DNA from: Sindora glabra
Lineage: Eukaryota > Streptophyta > Magnoliopsida > Fabales > Fabaceae
NCBI GenBank assembly: GCA_020226215.1
Contig: CM035232.1
Location: 18,884,316 to 18,948,315 of the forward strand
Direction: 5' to 3'
DNA length: 64,000 nt
The notes under the pieces were generated by a model, which saw only the letters and a program-made list of their open reading frames with translations, did not search any database and was not told the DNA's origin. The translations under genes were made by a program, and so were the position numbers. Below, piece by piece: positions 51,331 to 63,767 of the stretch. The stretch's first letter is position 1. The number at the start of each line of letters is the position of its first letter.

Positions 51331-52044
51331 TATTAAAGAAAATTTTAAATTTGAATTTAAATATAATATTATTTTATACTTTAAGAGAAATCCATATAAT
51401 TTTACTAAAACTCAAGAAAGGTAATATATTTTCGTCACAATGAAATTTTTCCCGCAAAATGCTTTCACCTATGTTTAGTGAATCAATATGACTAATTTTC
51501 ACTGTTCCTTCTTACCTATATCTTTTCACCACCTTTGTGGCTCATGGTGTACTGTATTGCACACCTTGGTGATTCGGGGCTTGTAGGGGATGATGGCGGG
51601 AATTAGGATGATGACATCACATTGCTTCAAACAAAAAGATCCTAACATCAACTGCTAGAACAGAGAAAATAGGCAAAACGCCTAATTCCATTCGTGCTTC
51701 TTATAAAGATTCTATGTTTCCCAGATTGCTTTGTTTTGTACGAATCCAAAATCCATTTGCAATTGCTTGACATATATATCAGAAAAAAAGAGGCCAGGGG
51801 GAATACATTGTCATCAACCGTCTGAAAACAGCTTCATTTCTTCATAAGATTCCAGAAATTAATATAGAACATATTCCTTTGTGAAGACTAACACCAAGTC
51901 CTTACAGCGTAGTATTACAAAAATATCATCGTCTTGTCAATATGGCTACAGCTTCCCACTCCAAACTACATATCACATCCTGCATGATAATTGTTCATTT
52001 CATCAGAACAAAAAAACACATACATTCTTTCTACCAAGAACATG

Positions 52045-53768
52045 CTACATATTATAATGGTTGCTTATTCCTACCAATGGATTATGCCGGTCGATATCAA
52101 AGCTATTGATTGCACAGGGTTCTGCCAGTAGTTCAATAGATTCGTCACCTATGCAGTGCAAATGCAAACCAACAAAGCACCGAATTAATCCCATCATTAA
52201 GTTCCATCTATAAACTTTTTGTTATAAACTAACATTTCATCAATTGCTAAACATAATAATGTAGAAAACTTCAATATTAGATCAATTGACCTTTCAATGT
52301 GTTGCAACCAACATATATATACCTTGCTCAATTACAGCAAGAATCCCATCCTCTGAGCATACCATGGCAGGTAAAATTCGATTGGATGAGATGGTAGGCT
52401 TCATGTATCGGTCATACTGAACCTCCCAAACCTCACTTTCAGACAATGAATTGGCTCCGGTGTTGCCAGCAGCTGATCCTGCCCCAGACAGAAGAATTGG
52501 TTGCTGTTGCCACCTAAGGTCCCAGGCAAAAACAGTACCTAAGGAGCCACCTGCCTGATAATCAAGCAAAACACAAGCAGTAAGCATCTCACGTTCTCTT
52601 GCTAGAAATGTCTAGTAGATCTCTGCTTATCAAAAAATTTCCACCAAAGTTTGTGCAATGACAACCAAAGCACATTACTAATACTACAATTATACATGTT
52701 TCATAGTTGTGCAGAAACTAAAATATCACATCCTAGTTTCAACTTTCAGCCGGGCATTTGGTACCCTAAGCATCCAAAGATGTCTATGAGAAGAGTTGGT
52801 ATACAGTTTTGTATGAAAAAAAACAAATCCAAAGGAAATTGGTGAAAGCAAAAAGGCAATGGAGCAACAATCACATGTGCAGGCAATATAATAAAGTTCT
52901 ATTGTTCTAGTATGAACCAATATTTACTAGGCAAGTGTGCTTTCTTGATGGGTGAATGTCAATAGAATGCACTATCCCAGAAGTCCCTTTTTGAGCCCTG
53001 CAAAATATTATCAACAAGTGAAAAATGTGTGCTGTAGGCTTTGAATAAGTAAATTTTAGAAACGTTAGAAAAGAAACGCACTAATTTTCAGAAAAATTAG
53101 GGAGAGGACTATGCTTTAATCCTCGTCAAATTTGCTTACCAGTTACCCTTAAACTGAGAAGTCGGTCCGCCGGGCTTTCTCTGGTCCCACCACTGAAGAC
53201 TGAATCCATATCCACCGGTAGCAAACTCCGTCGGCGATGCCCACTTAGCTGCCGTGTACGACACCAAGCCACTGCTATCATAAACCCGACGAGGATTCAA
53301 ACTGGAATTTGAAACACTCACCAAATTCACCCTGCCATCTTCTCCTACAGTCACACACTCCAATCCACCTTCCATTATATCAACACACGAAATGGGTCCC
53401 AAATGCAACACATTCTCCGGTGCTGAAACTACCGGTTCCAGCGACGCATCTGAGGGATCGGAGAATAAAAAGTGCAAAGAGCCAGCAAAAGTTGAAGCAG
53501 CGATGATGGGTTTTTGAAGAAACTGTGAGGTTTTGAGAGAGGAGACTCTGGAAGGAGACACCCATGAAGATTGGAGTTCAAGGGCTATTGGATTTGGTTC
53601 AAAGGAATGAACTTCGATGGAAGAAGTATCCGAATCAGAATCGAATAAAGCGAGAACTGCAAATCGATCAAATGCTGATAACGGTGGAAGCCAACGAACT
53701 GCGTCAACGTATTTGTATTGAGGGAGCCTCTGAATTTCGCCGCGTTCAGAAATTGTTGGAAATGCCAT
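52045..53768 (-). CDS. NUP43: Nuclear pore complex protein NUP43 (WD-repeat nucleoporin)
   Basis: Four coding exons on the minus strand: 53768-53140, 52997-52928, 52554-52323 and 52148-52045. Introns are GT-AG and all phases agree, giving about 344 aa ending SNHYNM. The start chosen is the first in-frame ATG (MAFPTISERG); the frame stays open 18 codons further upstream without an ATG. WD-type features are visible: YVDAVRWLPP near the N-terminus, LGPISCVDIMEGG, VGEDGRVNLV, the WWDQRKPGG turn, GIVHSIDIHPSRKHTCL and SLGTVFAWDLRW. The C-terminus has LPAMVCSEDGILAVIEQG and FDIDRHNPLV. NUP43 is a beta-propeller of the outer-ring (Nup107-160, Y) complex of the nuclear pore. It lies head-to-head with the next gene, with 245 bp between the two ATGs. 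Confidence 0.92.
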
Positions 53769-54013
53769 TTGCCCGGGTTTAGAGGGTTTCTCTTCCTCAG
53801 AAACTCGGGTTTCGATTGCCAAGGACTCAAAAGGTGGGAACTTTAGAATTGATACTTAATTACTTAAATGCCACTGAAATCAAATTCGGTGGCGATTAGA
53901 CGGTCCACGGACTCGACACTCGTTAAAACATCCAAATTTACGATGTTACCCTCGTACGTTGAACTTTTTCCCCAAGCTGTGCCACCATCGAGTGAGAGCC
54001 GAAATAAGAGGAA
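53769..54013. promoter_or_regulatory. Compact bidirectional promoter between NUP43 and the 116-aa gene
   Basis: Only 245 bp separate the divergent ATGs, so both promoters and both 5' leaders must share it or overlap the genes. No clear TATA box is seen. On the plus strand an upstream ATG at 53868 opens a 61-codon frame that runs past the main ATG at 54014 in a different phase. If transcripts start before 53868, this would act as an overlapping upstream ORF. Confidence 0.6.
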
Positions 54014-54451
54014 ATGCTGCTCGCAGGAAAGAGCTCCATCCTTATCAGCTTGACTTCTCATCAACCTGCTAAGAAAAATGTTGGAAGATTCGGAAGAACA
54101 TTGGCCAGAAAGAAGGATTTCCAAGAGAACATCAGGACCAAACAGCAACCTCTTTTTCCATTGAGAATTTCAAAATCAACGGTTGCTCGTACAGTTCTTG
54201 CAGTATTTGGATTGGGATTCATTGATGCTGGGTTAGCTTTATTTTCTTTCTGCTTGGGAGATTTATCAGAATTTGAATCGTAATTTGGCTCATCAGTATG
54301 GTTCAAACTTGATTTCAGGTATAGCGGAGATTGGTCAAGGATTGGGGTGATAACACCAGAGAGTGAGGAATTGCTAAAGATTGCAGCTTTTGTGGTGGTT
54401 CCGCTGTGTGTCTTTCTCGTTTTTTCTGTCCCAAAGGAACCGAATTCTTGA
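54014..54451 (+). CDS. Small putative plastid membrane protein, function unknown
   Basis: Two exons, 54014-54231 and 54319-54451, with an 87-bp GT-AG intron in phase, give 116 aa. The first 50 or so residues are basic and Ser/Lys/Arg-rich with almost no acidic residues at the very start (MLLAGKSSILISLTSHQPAK), which fits a plastid transit peptide. A hydrophobic stretch at about 59-73 (ARTVLAVFGLGFIDAG) precedes YSGDWSRIGVIT. A second hydrophobic segment at about 92-109 (IAAFVVVPLCVFLVFSV) leads to a short PKEPNS tail. The YSGDWSRIG motif and paired membrane segments recall a family of small uncharacterised plant plastid proteins (DUF type); no reaction can be assigned. Transcribed divergently from NUP43. 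Confidence 0.8.
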
Positions 54452-54891
54452 AATTTTCAGTTGGGGTATGTATGATTGTGAGTTTGGATGTAAATGATTA
54501 ATAAGTCATCAACCCATTATTATTCCTTTGGAACCTGTCTGGTTTATTTCAAGTTATTTGGTATTCTTCTTGAAGGTCGAAAATTGGAAATATCAAAGTG
54601 CAGGTAAGGTTTTATTCAGGTTTTTCTTATAGCTTTTTTTAAAAATATGTAATTTTATATATACCTCCAAATGTAAAACACTCTTACATGAATAGGAATA
54701 TTATTTATGAAAAGTGGGAAATATTTTAACTTTGGTAATAGAGGTTGCATTATGATAATTTTTTAGAAATTTTGCAAAAAAAATAAAAAAATTGAAAATT
54801 TATAAAAAGAGGTGTGATCCTTAAATTATTGTATTTTATTTAGATTAATCCTTATTTAAAAAATGCAGCAAAAATATTAGCTCTGTTTTAG

Positions 54892-55052
54892 GGTGCTTGC
54901 AACGGTACCCCGGGGGTTTCAAATTCGGGGTGACGTGACACGATACAAGCCATTGGATGAGATTATTAAGAATTTTGGTAATCTCATCCAATGATCTAAA
55001 ATGCACCACATCACCCTGGGTTTGAAACTCCCGAGATACCGTAGAATTGGCC
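54892..55052. repeat. MULE-like foldback MITE with 9-bp target duplication
   Basis: The 161-bp block is nearly one long inverted repeat: arms of about 70 bp (GGTGCTTGCAACGGTACCCCGGG, ...GGGTGACGTG..., CCATTGGATGAGATTA) around a short AAGAATTTT centre, mirrored by TAATCTCATCCAATG, CACATCACCC and GATACCGTAGAATTGGCC. It is flanked on both sides by ctgttttag (54883-54891 and 55053-55061). A 9-bp duplication and long terminal inverted repeats are the marks of Mutator-like elements. It is non-autonomous and markedly GC-richer than its surroundings. Confidence 0.8.
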
Positions 55053-55061
55053 CTGTTTTAG

Positions 55062-58000
55062 ATATTTCTGATAGTCTGGCTGACCCTCCTCACCGGCAAG
55101 CAAGCTTCTTTGATAGTGTTTCCATGACTTCTTTGTAATCTCTAGAGGAAGCATGTTGAGGATAGAAATTAGCATCTAAATATCAATGTTTTGAAGTTTG
55201 AAAATATTGGGCCAGAGGAATCAAACATCAACGTTTTGCAGTTTGAAAATGTTAGGTTACAGAAATCAATGTTATCTGGTTCCTATTTTCCTTCCATTTT
55301 CTTCTTTGGACAGGAATCTTAAGGTACATGTTTCCTCAGCGTAGTGTAAAGCAATGTTCCTGCTTTAGTCAATGAAAGAAATCCACCAAAAAAAAAAAGA
55401 TATATGTGTCTGAGTTGGTGTACACATGGCACGTTTGCACACTTCACAAATTTTGAATGGATAAAAGTAGTTAAAATCAAATTCCGTTGCATTAAGTATG
55501 TAGATAATGAAAACAAAAATGAATGTAACATTGTTTTAAATTATTGGCCTAAATGCTCCACTATACATATTAAATACTAAGGCCGAGAGTACCAATTCGG
55601 CTATCAGTTTCTCCACCTTTTACTTGTCTGTTCTAATTAGGAGGGAAAAGACCGTCAACGAGGAAGTGCAAAAGAATAAGAAACATGTAAAGCTTTCGGA
55701 AAATATTTTTTATATGAAAATTTGATTTGTTTGTATATGAATAAATGGATAATATATTATATGTATACTTTAATTTTAAAAAATTTAATATACTTAATCC
55801 CATAATAGTGAAAGAAAATAATTTCCTTTTTAAAATAAAAAATATTTTTTCTATTACATTCTTTACATTTAATTTTAAATAAATAGATTTTTTATCATTT
55901 TAATATTTTATCACTGTATTATGTTTTGTGTTAAAGCAAATAGACTCTAGGACGATGATGTATTCCGAGGCCCAGCATTTGTGCTCCCACTTGTAAACTA
56001 AGAATGAGTCACAATGCGAGGCAGAAATAAATTCCCCCCTCCCCTGTAATTTCTTGTAAGGTCTGCTCTACAAAAGGATTGCATCATTTCCACTACCGGT
56101 CAATTGAAAAAAGTTGAACAACCACACGTTCTTGTGCAAAAGCCACGTAGAATGTCAAATTGAATTTCCAAATTTTAGATATATATTATGCACATTCTCA
56201 TTTTCTGTGTAAAATGCTCATAATAATTTCAGGAAGAAAGAAATTATAATATAATGATATATATCAATATATTATCAAATCTCATCTTAAAAGTTAAATC
56301 TAAAATATTATATGGTAATAAATTAATAATGAGATCACGTAAAATTTTTAAAGAAAATACATTTTTCCTGCCTTTTCTTTGGTAAGCAAACCATTTGGTC
56401 TTGTAGTATTTGAATTTTCTCAGTGATACATCAGCATATTATAATGTAATAAAAATGAAGAAAGACAACATGTTTTGATCTCTTAGAGGACTTACGGGGC
56501 TTTCGTTGTTACTTTATTTCACAGGATAATGACTCAAAATCTCTTCAGTTTCATTGTCTGTCCTGTGTTCGGTACTTGAGAGAGATTTGTTGATCAATTA
56601 ACTGACTTTATGCCCAAAGGAGGAATTCTTGTTTTGGGTAATCCTCCTAGGCTTGGTATGAAGCAATCTGTGTATTTGGGGGCTAATTCTTTGGAGTTAT
56701 TTTCTGTTGAGATTTAGCCTTTTAACTGAAATGGGATAATTAAACCTCATAACATTCAAAATTGTTACATTCTCAAATATAGTCGGTTTGGCGAAAATTG
56801 TTGAGTTAGTGAATTGTAAATATTGGAATTAGAGCAACTAACCATATATTGATGATTTTATTGAGAATTTATATCAATTTTTAGAGTCTGTCATATTCTA
56901 TACCTAATCAAAATTTAGAAGTTATGAACTTCATTTTAAATCTAGAGTTATCTGATATAATAGTAAAAATTAGAATTGTGCAAGCATTTTTTATACTTTC
57001 TACTATTTTAACTTATATAAAAATAAATCTTGATGTATATTTGATATCTTTTAAAAAATAATTAACTAGTAGTGACTTGTACAATCAACATCAATTAATA
57101 ATACTAAATAGAAGCAATCGTTAGGCATACTTTAATATTCAACTTTTTAAAGATTCAATAAATGAATTAGCGAATTATAATTGAGAAAAGATAATATATC
57201 TTCAATCATTCATAAGTGAAAACAATATATTTAGTATGATGATAATGAGTACACATGATTAAATTGTTGCATCATTTTATTCTTTCTTTACCTTATTTAA
57301 ATATTATAAGAATGTCTTACTTCTTTTAATATTGCTTAATGGCTAATTTGGCCATTCAATCTTAAGCTAAGTCCAATTCCCATAAGGTCTTACAACTTAA
57401 ATTGAGTCTTCTAAAGTAAGATGTGCTTGATATAAATCAGACTGGTCAGATTATAGGCAATTGTGATATTTAAAGTTAAATCAATATTTAAAATAATTTG
57501 TGTGTAGTTTAATATATGTCTTATGAATTTTTATAGAGTCAAATTCTACAATTAAGAATGATTTATTTTTCCATAGGAAAAAAAAAAGAAGTATGATTTA
57601 TTTTTAATAAACTATAAAATTTTTCATATTTAAACTTACATTTGAGATAAATCTTGTCTGCTTTCAAAATTAACTCATGTCCAACTTTCTTCTTATGTAA
57701 CTTTTTTGTATAATCAAGGCATGAGTCAAGCATATAATCCTTTCCAAACGTGTATCCTGCATTTTTCAATCCGTTGGAAGGTATCGACTATGGCTCCTTA
57801 TAAATTTATTTTTCATTTTCTTTGGTAAATTTAAACTATTTAATTAATCTTATTATATTGTATTATATTATATTATACTATATTACAGAAAAAACTTTTA
57901 ATATATTACTGACTTAATAATGCATTAATGTATTGATAGATTTAATCACACATCAATTTTTTTTTCTAGAATCATGTCTTATATATTATATATGACATAT

Positions 58001-58924
58001 TAATTATCAAATCAAATAATATACTAACACGCTATTATATATTAATGATATATTATAGATTTTCTTCTATTATAAAACAGGTACTAATGACAAAAATCTC
58101 CGGTATCATAAAATAAAATGGATTTATCCCTTCATGATACATAACAACCACATATCAGATTCTCACGAGTAGTCAGCGAAGCCCAATCCTAGAAACCGAG
58201 GCGACCTCTAATCAGCATTCAGCAAATCGCTTAAACATGCTGATTACGTAGAGAGAGAAGAGAGAGGCACAAGCACAAACGATGAGATGCCAGTAAAAAA
58301 GGACAACAAAAAGATGAGAGGCCAGAAATCGCCAGCCTTACATTCCTTCTGTGCGCATCATGCATAAGGGCAAGATTTGGCTTACCTTATCCTATCCATT
58401 ATTTCCTATTTTTGCCTCTCATAATCTCTACGTTTTCACTTGGTTCTTAATTACGCCCCGCAATTCCTTAGCCATCTCTGCTCCGTCCTTTTCGCTATCT
58501 CCTCCCTCCGCACGCTCTTCATTCAGCTTCTTCTTCACTGCAAAAGTTCTCATTCTCTCCAATCCTTAATTTCCATTTAAAAAAAAAAAGAGAGAGAAAA
58601 ATACTATTCCATTTGTATGATTAGTTGCTTTCATGCTTCTTGCACTGTGTTTCCCGTATTTCCCTCGTTTTGTTTTCTGAGTTAGTTGAAATTCACTGGT
58701 ATTGCGCTGGCTTGTTCCCAGATTCTCGATGATTTACTCTGTTTGTTCGTGAGGAAATTGAATTCCGAGGTCTGAGGACGACGGAGATATTTTTTATATT
58801 TGTTTGGTAAATTCGAATATTCCATTATTAGCTTTTAGTTTTTTCCGTCCAAAGACGAAGAGAATTTTGCCGGAGCTAAATTCCGAACATATAGAATCAA
58901 TCAAACAGCTTGCTTTGAGGTACA
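55062..58924. other. Spacer and 5' region of the CLU-domain gene
   Basis: There is no convincing gene. AT-rich DNA dominates 55.7-58.1 kb. A short stretch near 56.50-56.72 kb is less AT-rich but shows only broken frames. From about 58.14 kb the sequence becomes mixed, with CT-rich tracts (58.48-58.56 kb, tctcctccctccgcacgctc) and a GAGAGAGA run at 58.59 kb. This is probably the promoter and 5' leader of the CLU-domain gene that starts at 58925. Confidence 0.55.
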
Positions 58925-61900
58925 ATGGCTCCTAAAACTGGGAAAACCAGGCCTCACAAAGCCAAGGGAGAGAAGAAGAAAAAGGAAGAGAAAGGTTTAG
59001 ATGTTTGCTCTCTCTCTTATCCAATTCTAATTCATCTTTTGTTACTTCCAATTGCCAAACTCTGTTGCTTGCAAGATAGAAAAATACTCGCAAAACTCTC
59101 CCAAGTTCATTGAAGTGAAGTAATTCAGCTTCCTTTGTAATTTTGAATTTATAATTTGCTTGCATTACTGGCTTAGCCAAAAATATGACTTACTAGTCTT
59201 TCTTTGAAAGCTAATTTGTTACTATCTTTCGGTTTGAATTCAATGCTCTTTCAAAATTGAGAAGCTGGGTTGTTGCCTGAATTGTTACATTATGCAGTTT
59301 TGCCTACTGTGATTGAAATTACTGTGGAGACACCAGATGATTCACAAGTGACCCTTAAGGTAAAGGCTAGGATTCTGTCCCAATATTGAGTGGCCTTCCG
59401 TCTTTTCTCTATCTGAAATATTTTTGGATTAAGAGAAATTCATCAACTAATGAATTGACAATCATTATTTATGAATATTGCGGGGATTGCAGGGTATCTC
59501 CACGGACAGGATCTTGGATGTGAGAAAGCTATTAGGAGTTCATATCGAGACATGTCATTTGACCAACTTCTCCTTATCACACGAGGTACACGTTTTAACT
59601 CTGTGGTCCACTAACATACACTATTTTTTTTAAACTTCATCAATTACACAATAGAATCTTAACCTATAAAATTAGTTCAAATTAAATTTTAGTGAAACTG
59701 AATTAATGAAAATAATCATGAAAAATGAAAAATATTTTATCCATTTTTATTTATTTTTTTTGTTTTATAAAAAAGGGACAAATTAATGTACGTAAGATTC
59801 ATAAAGATGGGACCAACTTGTATGTACAAGGGTATCTGTTTATATTTTCATAAAATAAAATGATTTTTTAAAGCATAACAGAATTTCTTATCGAAAAAAC
59901 TGCTCTTCTTTTCAAGGAATCTCAAGTTAAAAATAACCATAATTTTTTTTTGTCTAGACCAAAATTTAATTTCTTTATTTTTTTTATGCCCTAAAATCAC
60001 GTAGTCCTAAAAAGCAGGCTATATAACGGCTCAGGTAAGTTGGCCCAGCATAGCCCATGATCACTCGGCCCTGTAATAACTAACTTATCGGCCCCACACT
60101 CTCACCGCCATTAGCATTCTAGCAGTAATAAATAAGGCGGGAAAGAATTTTAAGAACATAACGGCTAACAGCGTCTTCCTGTATTTCTGAACAGGTGCGA
60201 GGTCCCAGGCTCAAAGATTCAGTGGAGATCGTCTCCCTGAAGCCCTGCCACCTCACGATCGTTGAAGGTAAAACGCCAGATCCAACGACCAAAAATTGGC
60301 GTTTCGCTTTAAGAACCTGAATCCGATGTGCAATATCACAATTTCTCACCTTTTTTTTTTCAGAGGACTACACGGAAGAGCTCGCCGTCGTTCACATTCG
60401 GCGACTTCTTGACATTGTAGCCTGCACGACCTCTTTCGGATCCTCCGCTGCTGCCGGAAAGTCGTCTGGAAGATCTAGCCCCAAAGAACCCACCGAAACC
60501 AAAGAGTCCGGGCCAAGTGAGTCCGAACCGTCTCCGCAGCAGCATAAGAGTCTGAGTTCGGAGAATGGACCGATCAAGGCGGAAAGATTGGACGGTGACA
60601 TCTCAATGTGCCCACCACCAAGATTGGGACAGTTCTACGACTTCTTTTCATTTTCGCATCTCACGCCTCCGGTTCATTGTGAGTTTTGCTCTGCATATTT
60701 CTTACTCCTTCATGTCAGTTCTTTGAGCGCACAACTTCTACGCGGAAATGCAATAGTTTTCGAGTATGTTTGTGAACCTTTTTTTTTTTCCCCTTCTTTT
60801 AGTTCGTTCTTTCCTTCTTCTTGGAGCGCACAATTTGTTTGAAAAAGTGCGTGTTGGGTTTGGGTTAGTAACAAACAAGCTGAGCTATTGGTTGTTGGTG
60901 TTGTAGCTTACTACAGTGTCATTTATTTATTTATTTTCTCAAACATTAATTTCTTTCAATTATGTTGCTGCCTGAATTTCTTGGCCGATGGAATCTTTGA
61001 GGTAAAGTTTGGTGTGTCAGTGTGTGATATCTAGCACTAAGGAGTAGGTAGTCAACGCAATCTGAGATATTAATATTTGTTTCTGTGGAAATTTTTAGTT
61101 TATATACTACTTGGATTACTCAAGCGTAATAAAACATAAATAATATGCTTATTATTAAATTGAACATTAAGCCTGGTTGTTCTTAATGTGCTTTTCGTTC
61201 TCTTGCAGACATACGAAGATCAAATCGTCCATTCCTTGAAGATAAGACAGAAGATGATTTCTTTCAGATAGATGTGAGGATTATTGTCTTATTCATTTTA
61301 TAATTTATAATTTCTGATTATAGTTTGTTAGGATTGTGCGACTGAATTGCATTTTTCCCCTGAATGATCTTTGGCATAATGATCTATCTCTGTAATGGGA
61401 ATGATGTTCATATGGCTTGTACAGGTTAGGGTTTGCAGTGGAAAACCAACAACAATTGTTGCTTCTAAAGAAGGATTCTATCCTGCTGGTAAACGTCTTC
61501 TTCTGAGTCACACTTTGGTTGGTCTTCTTCAGCAGATAAGCCGGGTTTTTGATGCTGTAAGTTTATACTCATCGTCATTTCTCAATAGTTGCTGCCCATA
61601 CTAGTTTAGTATAAATTATATCCGGGCCTGGATGATGGCAGTAATTATCTGGTTTCATATTTAACTACAACTCCGTAGTAATAATACAGTAATTTTTGCA
61701 GGCCTACAGAGCTCTTATGAAAGCTTTCACAGAACACAATAAAGTATGCACATTAAATCATAATTTTCTTTAACTGTTCTCTCAAATGTACTTGATGATT
61801 TTACACTTTTCTGGTATTATTTCAGTTTGGTAATCTTCCATATGGTTTTCGGGCAAACACATGGGTTGTTCCTCCAGTTGTTGCTGAGAATCCATCTGTC

Positions 61901-63767
61901 TTCCCTCCACTTCCCATGGAAGATGAACTCTGGGGAGGAAATGGAGGTGGACAAGGCAGAGACGGTAAACATGACAGGAGACAGTGGGCCAAAGAATTTG
62001 CAATTCTAGCTGCAATGCCATGCCAAACCGCAGAAGAGAGGCAAATTCGAGATAGAAAAGCTTTCCTGCTTCACAGTTTATTCGTCGATGTGTCAGTCTT
62101 TAAGGCTGTTTCTGTAATAAAGCATCTAAAAGACAGTAAGCAAAGCCCTTTTCATGGTCCAGCTAGACCAACTTCATACGAAGAAAGAATTGGAGATTTA
62201 ATTATATCAGTCACGAGAGATTTGTCTAATGCAAGTATAAAGTTGGATTGCAAAAATGATGGGAGTCAAGTTCTTGGGTTGTCAGAAGAAGAACTTGCTC
62301 AGAGAAACTTACTTAAAGGCATAACTGCTGATGAGAGTGCTACTGTACATGTAAGTAACTACTAAGTGCTCTTAGCCTATTATAATTTACTGAAGTAGCT
62401 TTTTGACAAATTAATGTCATGTTTTGCTCGTGTAGGATACTCCTACTTTAGGGGTAGTAATTGTAAGACATTGTGGTTACACAGCTGTGGTAAAGGTTTC
62501 AGCTGACAAAAATTGGGAGGGGAATTCTATTCCCTTGGACATTGATATAGAGGATCAACCTGAAGGAGGTGCAAATGCTTTAAATGTTAACAGGTCAGTT
62601 CATCTATCACTGATGGTCTATTTTGGTAATCAAGCGTTCGGCATAAATACCAACCAACTCACTTCTTGTGTTAAATGTTCATAATTTGTGTACGTTAGAA
62701 TCATTATGCATGTACAAATTAAGGGGAAAAAAGGTAGCCCCCATTTTATAGCATATAGGGCAATAACTTCACTGCCTCACTCTGATTTAATATCCCTGTT
62801 GAGTACATCTGGATTTATAATTACTGATGCAACTTCTTAACAAATCACCTTCAGCTTGAGGATGCTGTTGAACAAATCATCCACACCCTCGTCATCTAAT
62901 ACAATTCAAAGAATCCAGAGCACCGATATAGAACTTTTACGTTCTACTAGGTCTTTGGTAAGAAGAGTTCTGGAGGAAAGTTTACTGAAATTGCAGGGAG
63001 AACCCACTAAACATAGTAAGTCTATCAGATGGGAACTAGGAGCATGTTGGGTACAGCATTTGCAAAATCAAGCTACAGGGAAAACTGAGCCAAAAAAGGC
63101 AGAAGAAGTCAAAGTTGACCCACCAGTAAAAGGTCTTGGAAAGCAAGGTGGATTGCTAAAGGAACTGAAGAAGAAAATTGATGTCAGGAACTCCAAGGTT
63201 GAGCAAGATAAAGAAAATTCCACGTGCAATGGCATTGACAAAAACAAGTCTGGTACCGCTCTACAGGAGTCAGAGAGTCAAGGTGAAGAAAAGGAAACTA
63301 TGTGGAGAAAGCTTCTTCCTGATGCAGCATACACACGTCTCAGAGAATCTAAAACCGGCTTACACCTGAAGGTATGTTTCTGCTTCTGAACATGAATGAT
63401 TCCCTTCTTAAGTTTGTTCAATATTTGTCCTTATTTTCTTTTTCGTCTTTAATTGAATTCACTTACCTTATGAAGTTTTTCTTCTTATACACTGATACCA
63501 ATTTTGCTGGCTTTCCATATTTTCAGTCACCCAATGAATTGATGGAAATGGCACATAAATATTATGATGATACTGCACTGTCGAAGCTGGTTAGTTTATA
63601 AACTGTGAACATGTTTTTCACCTGATATGAGGAATATATTTGACTGATTTGACTTCAAACTATAGGTGGCTGATTTTGGATCCCTTGAACTTTCACCAGT
63701 TGATGGCAGGACATTGACTGATTTCATGCATACCAGGGGCTTGCGAATGTCTTCGTTGGGACGAGTG
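58925..63767 (+). CDS. REC2: CLU-domain protein of the REC/TSS type (REDUCED CHLOROPLAST COVERAGE), 5' part
   Basis: Thirteen coding exons are visible: 58925-58994, 59298-59359, 59493-59585, 60195-60267, 60364-60678, 61209-61273, 61425-61556, 61702-61743, 61826-62350, 62436-62593, 62855-63371, 63527-63589 and 63666-63767. Phases agree throughout, giving the first 739 aa; the window ends in the next intron. The protein starts MAPKTGKTRPHKAKGEKKKK and continues VLPTVIEITVETPDDSQV and KGISTDRILDVRKLLGVH. LKPCHLTIVEEDYTEE and HIRRLLDIVACTTSFG then lead to a Ser/Pro/Glu-rich linker. The CLU region follows: PPRLGQFYDFFSF, VRVCSGKPTTIVASKEGFYP, RANTWVVPPVV, AILAAMPCQTAEERQIRDRK and TLGVVIVRHCGYTAVVKVS. 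The TPR part expected at the C-terminus lies outside. In Arabidopsis, REC proteins help set the fraction of cell volume taken by chloroplasts; REC2 is also known as TSS. It is closest to REC2 by memory of the N-terminus. Confidence 0.92.

Larger units (their letters stand above)
50184..52044. other. Spacer between RPL35 and NUP43
   Basis: The side next to 50184 should hold the L35 promoter. Two foldback elements occupy most of 50.39-51.33 kb. The part from about 51.45 kb is less AT-rich and probably contains the NUP43 3' UTR and downstream sequence. I see no gene. Confidence 0.55.

Noticed and set aside
56500..56720. Less AT-rich stretch with short frames such as MPKGGILVLGNPPRLGMKQ
   Set aside because: Possible gene relic, but frames are short and broken and I recognise no family.
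57563..57769. A 68-codon minus-strand open frame rich in Lys and Tyr
   Set aside because: No recognised domain, no exon partner found, AT-rich surroundings.
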